DNA of 47,930 bases from Bacillota bacterium (GCA_023420935.1 JAEZUR010000144.1:1-47930); one strand, 5' to 3'. Shown: positions 26,174-35,121, counted from the first letter of the stretch. Translations and numbers: made by a program. Notes: generated by a model from the sequence alone, not told the origin.

Positions 26174-26973
26174 TGAAAGCGAGAATTAAATTTACCAAAG
26201 CAGGTTCCATGAAATTTGTTGGACATTTAGATATCATGCGTTATTTCCAGAAAGTATTCCGTAGAAGTAATCTTCCAGTGGCTTATTCTCAAGGATTTAA
26301 TCCGCATCAAATATTATCCTTCGCAGCACCATTAGGGGTTGGATTAACCAGTGATGGAGAATATTTAGATTTACAAATTAATTCATATGAAGCCAGTGCT
26401 ACCATGATGGAGCAGATTAATGCGCAAATGAATGATGAGATTAAAGTTGTCAGTTTTAGACAAGTAGAAGATGATAGCAAACCATCTATGTCCATGGTGG
26501 CTGCCGCAGATTATATCGTGTCAGTCAAAGATGGTTATACGATTTGTGATCAATTCGTGGAACAATTTATGGAGTTTGTAAAAAGAGATTCCATCACAAT
26601 TATGAAGAAAACCAAAAAGAGTGAAAAGGAAATGGACATCAAACCTTATCTTTATCATGTGGCTTCTGAAAAAAGTCAATTTGAAGCAATGGTTGGACAT
26701 GCAAGTAGTGATGAATCAGCAGAACAATATGAAAATGGAGCAAAGGTATATCTTCAATTAACTACGGGTAGTGTAATAAATGTAAAACCTGAATTGGTTA
26801 TGGAGGCATTCTGCAATCATATTGGAGTCGAATATAATGAATTTGCTTATCAGGTACATCGTATGGAGATGTATGCAGATTTAAATGCAGAAAAAGGACA
26901 AGTCAATGCCAATGATGGAGATGTGACAAGAAATCTGGTACCTTTAGATCTGTTAGGGAAGGACTTCGAATAA
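26173..26973 (+). CDS. DUF2344 / TIGR03936 radical-SAM-linked protein
   Basis: A 266-residue protein opening with KARIKFTKAGSMKFVGHLDIMRYFQKVFRRSNLPVAYSQGFNPH, which is characteristic of DUF2344. The start is GTG 26173, overlapping the stop of the radical-SAM gene as TAGTG, so the two are translationally coupled. In some bacteria the two domains are fused, which supports a single complex. The function is unknown. An RNA substrate is suggested by the neighbours (rng, ybaK, ribosomal proteins) and is inference. Confidence 0.88.
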   Translation: MKARIKFTKAGSMKFVGHLDIMRYFQKVFRRSNLPVAYSQGFNPHQILSFAAPLGVGLTSDGEYLDLQINSYEASATMMEQINAQMNDEIKVVSFRQVEDDSKPSMSMVAAADYIVSVKDGYTICDQFVEQFMEFVKRDSITIMKKTKKSEKEMDIKPYLYHVASEKSQFEAMVGHASSDESAEQYENGAKVYLQLTTGSVINVKPELVMEAFCNHIGVEYNEFAYQVHRMEMYADLNAEKGQVNANDGDVTRNLVPLDLLGKDFE

Positions 26974-26986
26974 TCAGAGGTAAAAT

Positions 26987-28177
26987 ATGGACAATAGATT
27001 AATAATTACTAAACAAAAGAATTATATCATTTCTTCCTTCTTTGAAGGAAAAGATATGGTGCAAATTAATATGGAACAGGAAGAAACGGAAACGTTACTT
27101 GGGAACATTTATCTCGGTAAAGTGAAAAATATCGTAAAAAATATTAATGCGGCGTTTGTGGAGCTTTCCGGTGGTGTTATGGCATATCTTTCCTTAAATG
27201 AGAATAAGAATCCTATTTTCGCCAATGCAAAAAAGAATACGTTAATACAAATTGGTGATGAAATTATCGTTCAAGTATTAAAAGAAAATATTAAGACAAA
27301 AGCCCCAGTAGTAACTACCAACCTTAATATTACAGGTAAGTATGTAGTGTTAACTCGTGGTAAGACGAACTTGTCACTGTCTAGTAAAATACAAAATGAA
27401 TCAGAGAGAAAACGTTTAAAAAATATACTATTAGATTACCAAAATGAAGAGTATGGCATTATTATGAGAACCAACGCAGAATATGCCAAGAAGGAATTTA
27501 TTCAGAAAGAAATCAGTAATTTGATAGCGATCTATGATAATATTAGGACATATGGAATCCACAAAGATCGATTTTCCCTACTTTTCCAGGCACCACCAGG
27601 ATATATCTGTGATATTCGTGATGGTTTTTCAGGAAATCTAGACGAAATAATAACAGATGATAAAGATATCATGGAAGAAATGACAGTTTATCTTACTAAT
27701 TATCAAGCAGAAGACTTGCAAAAATTACGTTTTTATGAGGATGAACTCCTTTCTTTAAGTAGTCTGCATGGTATTCAGACAAAATTAGAGAAGGCATTGC
27801 AAGAAAAAGTTTGGTTGAAAAGTGGTGGCTATCTGGTGATTCAACCAACCGAAGCACTGGTAGTAATCGATGTAAATACGGGGAAGGCAGTAGCAGGTAA
27901 AAAACAGGTTCAGGAAACTTTTTTTAAGATGAATCAAGAGGCTGCCATAGAAATTGCTAGACAAATAAGATTGCGGAATCTTTCGGGTATCATAATCGTG
28001 GATTTTATCGATATGGAATCAGATGATAATAAAAATGAATTAATGAACGAATTGGAGAAGTTACTAAAAAGAGATCCAACTAAAACAGTTGTAGTAGATA
28101 TGACGGCACTTGGTCTTGTAGAGATTACAAGAAAAAAAGTTAGAAAACCGTTACATGAGCAATACAAAGGAGTTTGA
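26987..28177 (+). CDS. rng: Ribonuclease E/G family endoribonuclease, short form
   Basis: A 396-residue RNase E/G homologue that cuts single-stranded RNA in rRNA maturation and mRNA decay. The S1-type domain is at about 35-115 (GNIYLGKVKNIVKNINAAFVEL). The catalytic DNase I-like part has VVIDVNTGK (D295) and IIIVDFIDM (D339), the two metal-binding Asp of the family. The protein ends at ITRKKVRKPLHEQYKGV. It lacks the CPxCxG zinc-link and the small C-terminal domain that make E. coli RNase G (489 residues) oligomerise. It is 13 bases after DUF2344 and five bases before ybaK, so all four genes form one operon. Confidence 0.9.
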   Translation: MDNRLIITKQKNYIISSFFEGKDMVQINMEQEETETLLGNIYLGKVKNIVKNINAAFVELSGGVMAYLSLNENKNPIFANAKKNTLIQIGDEIIVQVLKENIKTKAPVVTTNLNITGKYVVLTRGKTNLSLSSKIQNESERKRLKNILLDYQNEEYGIIMRTNAEYAKKEFIQKEISNLIAIYDNIRTYGIHKDRFSLLFQAPPGYICDIRDGFSGNLDEIITDDKDIMEEMTVYLTNYQAEDLQKLRFYEDELLSLSSLHGIQTKLEKALQEKVWLKSGGYLVIQPTEALVVIDVNTGKAVAGKKQVQETFFKMNQEAAIEIARQIRLRNLSGIIIVDFIDMESDDNKNELMNELEKLLKRDPTKTVVVDMTALGLVEITRKKVRKPLHEQYKGV

Positions 28178-28182
28178 TTCGA

Positions 28183-28653
28183 ATGATAAAAACCAATGTG
28201 ATGCGTCTGTTAGATCAGGCTAACATTCAATATAGAACTATGGAATATGAAGTGGATGAAGATAATCTGGCAGGAGAACATGTGGCAGAACAGATTCATA
28301 TGCCAACGGAACAAGTATTTAAAACCTTAGTTGCCAAAGGAGAAAAGAAGGGAATTATGGTGTTTTGTATTCCTGTAAATACAGAGCTTAATCTAAAAAA
28401 AGCAGCTTCTTTTGTTAGTGATAAAAAAATTGAGATGATACACGTGAAAGATCTCTTGAATTTAACTGGTTATATACGGGGTGGTTGTTCTCCTGTTGGA
28501 ATGAAGAAAAGATTTCCTACTTTTATTGATGAGACAGCTATCTTATTTGATGAGATCAGCATTAGTGCAGGTGTTAGAGGTTGTCAGATAATTCTATCAC
28601 CAAACGATTTGATTCCGTATATACAAGCAACCCAAGGAGATCTAACAGAGTAG
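28183..28653 (+). CDS. ybaK: Cys-tRNA(Pro)/Cys-tRNA(Cys) deacylase (YbaK/EbsC family)
   Basis: A 156-residue trans-editing enzyme that hydrolyses cysteine mischarged on tRNA-Pro. Family features are YEVDEDNLAGEHVAEQI, EQVFKTLVAKG with the conserved Lys, CIPVNTELNLKKAA, and GYIRGGCSPVGMKKRFPT. ATG 28183 is preferred over TTG 28174, since AAAGGAG abuts the latter. It is the last gene of the radical-SAM/rng operon, followed by a terminator. Confidence 0.92.
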   Translation: MIKTNVMRLLDQANIQYRTMEYEVDEDNLAGEHVAEQIHMPTEQVFKTLVAKGEKKGIMVFCIPVNTELNLKKAASFVSDKKIEMIHVKDLLNLTGYIRGGCSPVGMKKRFPTFIDETAILFDEISISAGVRGCQIILSPNDLIPYIQATQGDLTE

Positions 28654-28680
28654 TCTGGAAAGTATGTTATAATCAAAATT

Positions 28681-28742
28681 GGTTTTCATTTACCAAGATA
28701 AGGTTAATTTCTCTTATTTTGGTAGTGAAAACCTAATTTTTT
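28681..28742 (+). terminator. Terminator after ybaK
   Basis: A long hairpin GGTTTTCA (28681-28688) with TGAAAACC (28726-28733), with further pairing (TACCAA/TTGGTA) inside, then TAATTTTTTT. A TGTTATAAT just upstream (ends about 28675) could also start a short RNA at this hairpin. Confidence 0.8.
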
Positions 28743-28831
28743 TGATAAAATGACACATTTATAACAAGTTTTTGGTTTATTATGGACAAGTAACATGAAA
28801 AGTGGCAATTTTAGAAAGGACATCAGATGAA

Positions 28832-30829
28832 ATGCATCAAATAATCTACGCACGAAACAAGAACAATTACAAAAGAATACTTCCATTTATTATAAAAATA
28901 ATGTTTATTATAGCAATGATATTTCTTCCAGTTACTACCGCATTTGCAGCTGGATTAAAAGTTCAATATGATGGAAAAACAGTAAGCTTTACAGGACAAC
29001 AAGCAACCGTTAAAGTGGATGGGAAGACCATTAGTAATGGACAAACTCCAGGGTTAGTAATCAACGATTATACTATGGTTCCTTATGATACTATTTTTAA
29101 ATCCGGTTTAGGTGCCACATGTTCCTATGATTCCAAAAAAGGAATAGTTAAAATAAAGAAAAATGATATTACCATTCAAATGACAGTTGGTAAGACAACT
29201 GCTTATGTGAATGGACAAAAAGTTACACTTCCAATTGCACCCAAAAAGGTAAAGTATTATTCAGCTGGTAAAACGAAGGTAGTTGTTCCAGCACAATATG
29301 TTGCTACTAAGTTAGGTTATCAATATTCTTGGATTAATAATTCGAAAACAGCATTGACGATTGTGATGACAAGTCCTTTCCGTATATATTATGATTCAAA
29401 GTGGTATAACTATAATTCTACATTAGGTAAGGTGAGTGTAGATGGTAAATCAGTTAATGTAACGAGTATGCCAAGTTTATTGATTAATAATACAGCATTG
29501 GTACAAGCAAAATCAGTGTTTTATTATTCTTCAATAGGTGCTTCCTATAAAATAGATAAAGAGAAGAACACGTTAACGTTAAGTAAAGGCAATAATACGG
29601 TAGTTATTTCTTTGGGTACGAACAAAGCAATTGTGAATGGGAAAGCCATCACTATGGAAACTTCTTCTGAAGTTATAAAGAATGGAAAGACAGGTTACTA
29701 TTATATTATGGTTCCTGCACGTTTTGTCTCAAATAGTCTAGGATATGATTATAGCTGGAATAGTAGCACCAAAACCTCGGTGATAACAACTAGGGTTCCA
29801 GAAAAAGAAAGTTCCGTATATTTTAATCTAAATTCATTAGAAGGAACCAACACGTCAGATATAAATTATAATTATATTACTAACGTTACAGCTGGGTATG
29901 ATACTACAACAAAGAAAGATTATTTCACGGTTACCGCGCTAAATCCGATTACACCTATTATTAATACAGATAATACAACTACAGTTACGTTAGATTATCC
30001 TGGTACAATTAATAATATTGGTGAGCAGATACAAGCATTAACCAATAGTTCCTACATACAATCTGTTACCGTTACTTCAACCTTGGATCAACATGTTCTT
30101 ATTACGATAGTAAAGAATAAGGACGTATTGTTCCAGACCGTAGAAAATGGAAATCAAACTACCATTTCCTTTGGTGGAGAGAAAAAGAAGATTAAGATTG
30201 CAATTGATGCTGGTCACGGTAAATATACAGCTGGTAAACGTACCCCTAAAATGCCAGTAGATATTGATTTTGAAGGTGATGGAATCATAGATATTAAAAA
30301 AGGTGAATCCATTACAGAACATATTGCTAATGTTGGTGTAAGCAAGTATTTAGCTGAGGAATTAGAGCGATGTGGATTTGAGGTATATAAATCAGCATTT
30401 GGTGATACCGATGTTCCATTAACAGAGCGTCAAGCAAACATTAAAAACGCCAATTGCGATTACTCCATTAGTGTTCACTTTAATGCATCTGGGGATGGTA
30501 AGACATTTAACAGCGGACAGGGAGTGGAAGTGTATTATCATAAAACCGCTGCCAATGCGGGTGATGGAAAAGCATTAGCGCAGGCGCTACAAGAGGAATT
30601 AGTGGAAGGAACGGAACAGTTAGATCGTGATATTAATAGTGCATCTTTAGCAATGACGAATGCATCTGTTATGGATACCATTGCCAGTGTACTTGTGGAA
30701 TGTGCATTTATGACCAATGAAAATGAAGCGATTAATATGATGGGAAAAGCTTCCTTCTGGAAAGAAACAGCGCAAGATATCGCAAGAGGAATGTGTAACT
30801 ACTTAGGGGTTACTTATATTCCAGAATAA
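28832..30829 (+). CDS. N-acetylmuramoyl-L-alanine amidase with copper-amine-oxidase-type wall domains
   Basis: A 665-residue exported murein hydrolase. The signal peptide ends TTAFA-A (about residue 36). Two copper-amine-oxidase-N-like domains follow (about 38-185 and 190-325; LxVQYDGKTVSFTG, MVPARFVSNSLGYDYSW), then an AMIN-like region (about 330-450). The C-terminal Amidase_3 domain has zinc ligands H462 (DAGHG), E496 (SITEH) and H549 (SVHFNA) and catalytic E623 (VECAFMTN). It cuts the MurNAc-L-Ala bond, probably in cell separation. ATG 28832 is preferred to GTG 28802, which lacks an RBS. A paralogue with the same plan lies at 37454. Confidence 0.9.
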   Translation: MHQIIYARNKNNYKRILPFIIKIMFIIAMIFLPVTTAFAAGLKVQYDGKTVSFTGQQATVKVDGKTISNGQTPGLVINDYTMVPYDTIFKSGLGATCSYDSKKGIVKIKKNDITIQMTVGKTTAYVNGQKVTLPIAPKKVKYYSAGKTKVVVPAQYVATKLGYQYSWINNSKTALTIVMTSPFRIYYDSKWYNYNSTLGKVSVDGKSVNVTSMPSLLINNTALVQAKSVFYYSSIGASYKIDKEKNTLTLSKGNNTVVISLGTNKAIVNGKAITMETSSEVIKNGKTGYYYIMVPARFVSNSLGYDYSWNSSTKTSVITTRVPEKESSVYFNLNSLEGTNTSDINYNYITNVTAGYDTTTKKDYFTVTALNPITPIINTDNTTTVTLDYPGTINNIGEQIQALTNSSYIQSVTVTSTLDQHVLITIVKNKDVLFQTVENGNQTTISFGGEKKKIKIAIDAGHGKYTAGKRTPKMPVDIDFEGDGIIDIKKGESITEHIANVGVSKYLAEELERCGFEVYKSAFGDTDVPLTERQANIKNANCDYSISVHFNASGDGKTFNSGQGVEVYYHKTAANAGDGKALAQALQEELVEGTEQLDRDINSASLAMTNASVMDTIASVLVECAFMTNENEAINMMGKASFWKETAQDIARGMCNYLGVTYIPE

Positions 30830-30922
30830 GAAAAGTAAGAAAAAAGTAAAGTCTTATAGCCTGCTTTGTGTTAAAATAAGGAAGATTATTTCACTTAATT
30901 TAACAGAAAGCAGGTTTTTTCT

Positions 30923-31594
30923 ATGGAACAAAAAACAAGTAGTTTCAAAGGATTCATCAGTGGAGGAACACTTAAAATCATTGCAATTGTTTCCATGCTC
31001 ATTGATCATACAGCGGCCGTTTTGGTTGACCCTAGTACTGTGCAATATACAATCATGCGTGATATTGGAAGATTGGCATTTCCTATTTTTTGTTTTCTTT
31101 TAGTAGAGGGATTTCTACATACAAGAGATGTAAAGAAATATGTAATTCGATTAGGACTGTTTGCATTGATCTCGGAAGTACCGTTTGATTTGGCTTTTGC
31201 CAATAGCATATTTAATATGAATCATCAAAATGTGTTCTTTACCTTATTTATTGGACTATTGGTATTAGTAACGATCAAACAATTTGAGCATAATAAGATT
31301 ATAGTAGTGCTTTCTATTATAATAGGTTGTTTGGCAGCGTTGTTTTTACAAACTGATTATAGTTATTTTGGAATATTAATGATTTTGTTTTTCTACCTAT
31401 ATCAAAAAGAACAAGTTACAAGGGCTATTACCGTAATACTATTAAATGTAGTTTTAGGGCAGCCGATAGCAGGTTTATCCTTAATACCAATCAGTCTATA
31501 TAATGGTAAGCGTGGAATTTCCTTAAAATACTTATTTTATATTTTTTATCCAGCACATATATTAATCTTATATTTTGTCCGATTATATGCTTGA
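30923..31594 (+). CDS. TraX family membrane protein
   Basis: A 223-residue polytopic protein with about seven membrane segments. The TraX-type opening is SGGTLKIIAIVSMLIDHTAAV, then RDIGRLAFPIFCFLLVEGFLHTRDVKKYVIRLGLFALISEVPFDLAF. F-plasmid TraX acetylates pilin. Chromosomal relatives are acyltransferase-like proteins of unknown target, probably acting on envelope or carbohydrate. No conjugation gene is nearby. Its TGA stop (31592-31594) lies inside the -35 of the rplU promoter. Confidence 0.85.
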   Translation: MEQKTSSFKGFISGGTLKIIAIVSMLIDHTAAVLVDPSTVQYTIMRDIGRLAFPIFCFLLVEGFLHTRDVKKYVIRLGLFALISEVPFDLAFANSIFNMNHQNVFFTLFIGLLVLVTIKQFEHNKIIVVLSIIIGCLAALFLQTDYSYFGILMILFFYLYQKEQVTRAITVILLNVVLGQPIAGLSLIPISLYNGKRGISLKYLFYIFYPAHILILYFVRLYA

Positions 31595-31619
31595 CAAATA
31601 ATGGTGCCTATGATACACT
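31591..31619 (+). promoter_or_regulatory. Promoter of rplU-prp-rpmA
   Basis: TTGACA (31591-31596), 17-base spacer, TACACT (31614-31619). The -35 hexamer contains the stop codon of the upstream traX gene. Confidence 0.85.
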
Positions 31620-31724
31620 AATTCAGTGTGCCGCACAACGAGGTTTCAGAACCATTGTTCTGATGCAAGATCTGTTTTTAAATAGACACCATAGTTGGCG
31701 AGTAATGATAATAGGAGGTGCCAT
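31620..31724 (+). ncRNA. Ribosomal protein L21 leader
   Basis: About 105 nt of untranslated leader between the promoter and rplU. It holds the segment TGCCGCACAACGAGGTTTCA and a CAGAA/TTCTG hairpin, in the position of the Firmicute L21 leader motif. It probably binds L21 and gives feedback control. The class is named from recall and position; no covariance search was made. Confidence 0.7.
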
Positions 31725-32033
31725 ATGTACGCAATTATAGCAACAGGTGGTAAACAGTACAAAGTAGCTGAAGGCGATATCATTAACGTAGAAAAGCTTG
31801 GAGTAGAAGCTGGTGAAACTGTTACATTTGATCAAGTGTTAGTTGTGAATAAAGGAGAATTAGCTGTAGGTAATCCAACCGTAGCTGGAGCGTCTGTTAC
31901 TGCATCAGTAGTAAAAGATGGAAAAGGCAAAAAGGTTATTGTTTACAGATATAAGAGAAAATCCGGATATCACAAGAAAAACGGACACAGACAACAGTTT
32001 ACTCAAGTTAAAATTGAAAAAATCAACGCATAA
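31725..32033 (+). CDS. rplU: 50S ribosomal protein L21
   Basis: 102 residues, MYAIIATGGKQYKVAEGDII at the N-terminus and GHRQQFTQVKIEKI at the C-terminus, which is full length for L21. It binds 23S rRNA near L20. The ATG at 31725 has AGGAGGTG upstream. An in-frame ATG at 31695 (start of an ORF extension) lies inside the leader and is not the start. Confidence 0.97.
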   Translation: MYAIIATGGKQYKVAEGDIINVEKLGVEAGETVTFDQVLVVNKGELAVGNPTVAGASVTASVVKDGKGKKVIVYRYKRKSGYHKKNGHRQQFTQVKIEKINA

Positions 32034-32045
32034 TAGGCAAATTAT

Positions 32046-32366
32046 ATGATTATAATATCTATTAATAAAAATGCTGAAGGTGTTTGTAATGGATTTCGCG
32101 TAGAAGGTCATGCTGGATACGCAGATCATGGACAGGACATAATATGTGCCGCTGTTTCCATGCTTGTTATAAATACCATCAATTCCATAGAACAGTTTAC
32201 AGAAGATGTGTTTGATGTACAGACCAACGAAGAAACTGGATTAATTGAATTGAAGATGATTTCATCAATCAGTAATGAATCTGTGTTGTTACTGAATTCT
32301 CTCATTCTTGGCTTACAAGGTGTAGAAGAGAATTACGGTACTAGTTACATTAAAATCAAAAAATAG
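32046..32366 (+). CDS. prp: Ribosomal-processing cysteine protease Prp
   Basis: A 106-residue YsxB-type protein. The dyad is H22 in VEGHAGYA and C34 in DIICAAVSML. Prp cleaves the N-terminal extension of L27 before assembly. It lies between rplU and rpmA as in most Firmicutes, 12 bases after rplU, and its target motif is present in the rpmA product. Confidence 0.95.
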   Translation: MIIISINKNAEGVCNGFRVEGHAGYADHGQDIICAAVSMLVINTINSIEQFTEDVFDVQTNEETGLIELKMISSISNESVLLLNSLILGLQGVEENYGTSYIKIKK

Positions 32367-32413
32367 AAGTATGTATAACATACTTGTACTTATATTCGAG
32401 GAGGTGTAAGACT

Positions 32414-32701
32414 ATGTTAAGATTGAACCTTCAGTTTTTCGCTCATAAAAAGGGAGTTGGTTCTACTAAGAATGGTAGAGACTCTGAATCTAAGAGATTA
32501 GGTGCGAAAAGAGCAGACGGACAATTCGTTTTAGCTGGTAATATTCTTTACAGACAACGTGGTACTAAAATTCACCCAGGCGTAAATGTTGGTCGTGGTG
32601 GAGATGATACTTTATTTGCTTTAGTAGACGGTGTTGTAAGATTTGAAAGAAAAGGAAGAGACAAGAAGCAAGCTTCTGTTTATCCTGTTGAAGCAAAATA
32701 G
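32414..32701 (+). CDS. rpmA: 50S ribosomal protein L27 with Prp-cleaved N-terminus
   Basis: 95 residues starting MLRLNLQFFAHKKGVGST. The LNLQFF-AHKKG sequence is the Prp site: residues 1-9 are removed to expose A10 and the tail that reaches the peptidyl-transferase centre. GAGGAGGTG precedes ATG 32414, so the earlier in-frame start at 32384 is not used. Confidence 0.97.
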   Translation: MLRLNLQFFAHKKGVGSTKNGRDSESKRLGAKRADGQFVLAGNILYRQRGTKIHPGVNVGRGGDDTLFALVDGVVRFERKGRDKKQASVYPVEAK

Positions 32702-32704
32702 TAA

Positions 32705-32737
32705 GAACAATACCTATCAGTAGGTACTTTATTGTTC
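32705..32737 (+). terminator. Hairpin after rpmA
   Basis: GAACAATA (32705-32712) with TATTGTTC (32730-32737), enclosing TACCTA/TAGGTA. There is no U-run, so it is a processing hairpin or only a partial terminator before obg. Confidence 0.55.
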
Positions 32738-32745
32738 GTAGATAG

Positions 32746-32880
32746 GCCCCAAATTCTTGATTATCGCGGTTGTTGCCTGCACATATTTGGTGAATACAAG
32801 AGTGTTTGCGCAAGCTTGTATGCACCCAATAGCTGTATGGGAACCCAACCGCGTCTTAATATCATTGATTTGGGGCTTTT
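32746..32880 (+). repeat. Structured intercistronic element D before obg
   Basis: The outer stem GCCCCAAAT (32746-32754) pairs with ATTTGGGGC (32868-32876), followed by TTTT. Next is CGCGGTTG (32765-32772) with CAACCGCG (32846-32853). An inner TACAAG/CTTGTA hairpin lies near 32795-32820. It may reduce readthrough into obg or be a structured regulatory RNA. It does not share the cores of the elements at 6076 and 23390. Confidence 0.7.
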
Positions 32881-32899
32881 AGTATAAAGGAGATTAAAC

Positions 32900-34186
32900 A
32901 TGTTTGCAGATAGTGCCAAAATTTATATTCGCTCAGGTAAAGGTGGCGATGGACACGTTAGTTTTCGTCGAGAAATTTACGTTCCAGCTGGTGGACCGGA
33001 TGGTGGCGACGGCGGAAAGGGCGGTAGTTTAATATTTGAAGTGGATGATGGTATTAATACACTAAATGAATTCCGTCATGTTCGTAAATACTGCGCTGGG
33101 GATGGTGAACCAGGTGGTAAAAGAAATTGTCATGGTGCTGATGGAGCGGATTTAATTGTTAAAGTTCCTGCAGGAACAGTAATTAAAGATGCAGAAACAG
33201 GAAAAGTGATTACCGATATGTCACATGAAAATCGCCGTGAAGTAATATTAAGAGGTGGTAATGGTGGAAAAGGTAATCAACATTATGCAACTCCTACCAT
33301 GCAAGTCCCAAAATATGCACAACCAGGTAAACCATTTCTTGAGATGAATGTTATTTTGGAATTAAAGGTGATCGCAGATGTTGGATTAGTTGGTTTCCCT
33401 AATGTTGGTAAATCAACATTTCTTTCTAGAGTAACCAATGCCAAACCAAAGATTGCTAACTATCATTTTACTACGTTAAATCCAAACTTAGGAGTTGTTG
33501 ACTTAGAGGGAACAGATGGTTTTGTAATTGCGGATATTCCTGGTCTAATCGAAGGGGCATCCGAAGGAATCGGATTAGGACATGAATTCTTAAAACACAT
33601 TGAACGTACCAAAGTCATCATTCATATGGTAGATGCTGCTTCTACAGAAGGAAGAGATCCAATTGAAGATATCAAGATTATCAATGGAGAATTAGAGGCA
33701 TATAATCCAGAGTTATCTAAAAAACCTCAAGTAATTGCTGCTAATAAAATTGATGTTTTCTATGGCGATGAAGAAGAAACAACAATCACTTTATTAAGAG
33801 AAGAATTCGAACCAAAGGGAATTAAAGTATTTCCAATTTCGGCTGTAAGTGGAAAAGGCCTGAAAGAATTATTATATCATGTTAAGGAACTGTTAAATGA
33901 ATTAGATGATGCTCCTGTTGTTTTTGAAAAAGAATACTTCCCAGAAACAATGAGCTGGAATAATGAACCGTACACTGTACAAAGGTCAGAAGATAATCTA
34001 TATGTGGTGGAAGGACCAAGAATAGAGAGAATGCTTGGTTATACAAACTTAGATTCTGAAAAAGGATTTGACTTCTTCCAACGCTTCTTAAGAGAGAATA
34101 AGATTATCGATGAACTAGAAGCGCTTGGTATTCAAGAAGGCGACACTGTTAAAATGTATGATCTACAGTTCGATTATTATAAATAG
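32900..34186 (+). CDS. obg: Obg/CgtA ribosome-associated GTPase
   Basis: A 428-residue GTPase acting in 50S assembly and stress control. The glycine-rich Obg fold fills 1-158 (GGPDGGDGGKGG). The G domain has GFPNVGKST (165-173), DIPGLIEGA (212-220) and NKID (282-285). A C-terminal OCT domain (about 345-425) is present. A structured element, not a typical short gap, separates it from rpmA. RBS AAAGGAGA. Confidence 0.97.
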   Translation: MFADSAKIYIRSGKGGDGHVSFRREIYVPAGGPDGGDGGKGGSLIFEVDDGINTLNEFRHVRKYCAGDGEPGGKRNCHGADGADLIVKVPAGTVIKDAETGKVITDMSHENRREVILRGGNGGKGNQHYATPTMQVPKYAQPGKPFLEMNVILELKVIADVGLVGFPNVGKSTFLSRVTNAKPKIANYHFTTLNPNLGVVDLEGTDGFVIADIPGLIEGASEGIGLGHEFLKHIERTKVIIHMVDAASTEGRDPIEDIKIINGELEAYNPELSKKPQVIAANKIDVFYGDEEETTITLLREEFEPKGIKVFPISAVSGKGLKELLYHVKELLNELDDAPVVFEKEYFPETMSWNNEPYTVQRSEDNLYVVEGPRIERMLGYTNLDSEKGFDFFQRFLRENKIIDELEALGIQEGDTVKMYDLQFDYYK

Positions 34187-34201
34187 AACGGAGGTAGTCA
34201 A

Positions 34202-34489
34202 ATGACAAGTAAACAAAGAGCATATTTAAAAGGTTTAGCAATGAATATGGATGCTATCTATCAAGTTGGTAAAGCAAGCTTAACGCCTGAGATTACACAA
34301 GGAATTAGTGAAGCATTAGAAGCAAGAGAGTTGATTAAGATTAGTGTTTTGAAAAACTGTCTAGATGATCCAAGAGAAATTGCGCAAGTAGTTGCGGAAA
34401 GAACGGGATCAGAAGTGGTACAAGTGATTGGTAAAAAATTTGTATTATATAAACCAAATAAAACAAAACCCAAAATTGTTCTTCCATAA
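34202..34489 (+). CDS. yhbY: YhbY-type RNA-binding protein
   Basis: 95 residues with a single CRS1-YhbY (CRM) domain: MTSKQRAYLKGLAMNMDAIYQVGKASLT and the GxxG-like end of ISVLKNCLDDPREIA. It associates with pre-50S particles. It lies 15 bases after obg in the same operon, with GGAGGT upstream. Confidence 0.93.
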   Translation: MTSKQRAYLKGLAMNMDAIYQVGKASLTPEITQGISEALEARELIKISVLKNCLDDPREIAQVVAERTGSEVVQVIGKKFVLYKPNKTKPKIVLP

Positions 34490-34509
34490 AATAAAGCAGG
34501 TACATGCGA

Positions 34510-35121
34510 ATGAAATATAATAGAAAAGTTGGAATCATGGGTGGCACATTTAACCCAATTCATATTGGACATCTAATTATGGCAGAAAATGCTTATGAAC
34601 AATTTGAATTGGATGAAGTTATTTTTATGCCATCTAAAAATCCACCTCATAAATTGAATCAAGTTATCATTTCAGATTCCCATAGATTAAATATGGTAAG
34701 AGAAGCGATCAATGACAATCCGCACTTTTCCATCTCTACCCTTGAAATAGATCGAGAGGGAATTACTTATACAGCTGATACATTGCGTACGTTAACTGAG
34801 GAAAATCCTAATACAGAATACTATTTTATCATTGGTGCAGACTCTTTTTTTCAAATTGAAACATGGAAAGAGCCAGAAGTAATATTTTCCTTGTCTCATA
34901 TCATAGCAGCATCTAGATATCAATTATCTGAGGAAGCTATGCAAGAGCAGGTTATGCATTTATCTAATAAGTTTAAAGGAAAGATTGATTTACTAAGCAG
35001 TCCTACGATTGAATTATCCTCAAAAGCCATTCGTACCAGAATGGAAGAAGGGAAATCTGTAAAATATTATGTACCTGCTCAGGTATATCGTTATATTTTA
35101 GAGAACAGACTATATATCTAA
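34510..35121 (+). CDS. nadD: Nicotinate-nucleotide adenylyltransferase
   Basis: 203 residues. NadD joins NaMN and ATP to give NaAD in NAD synthesis. The nucleotidyl-transferase signature GGTFNPIHIGHL is at 11-22, the substrate region FMPSKNPPHK follows, and the C-terminal ATP motif is LSSKAIRTRM. ATG 34504 is only three bases after AGCAGG, so ATG 34510 (nine bases) is preferred. Confidence 0.95.
   Translation: MKYNRKVGIMGGTFNPIHIGHLIMAENAYEQFELDEVIFMPSKNPPHKLNQVIISDSHRLNMVREAINDNPHFSISTLEIDREGITYTADTLRTLTEENPNTEYYFIIGADSFFQIETWKEPEVIFSLSHIIAASRYQLSEEAMQEQVMHLSNKFKGKIDLLSSPTIELSSKAIRTRMEEGKSVKYYVPAQVYRYILENRLYI

Noticed and set aside
30923..31594. TraX as a sign of a conjugative element
   Set aside because: No relaxase, type IV secretion, integrase or attachment site is visible. 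Chromosomal TraX-family genes are common.
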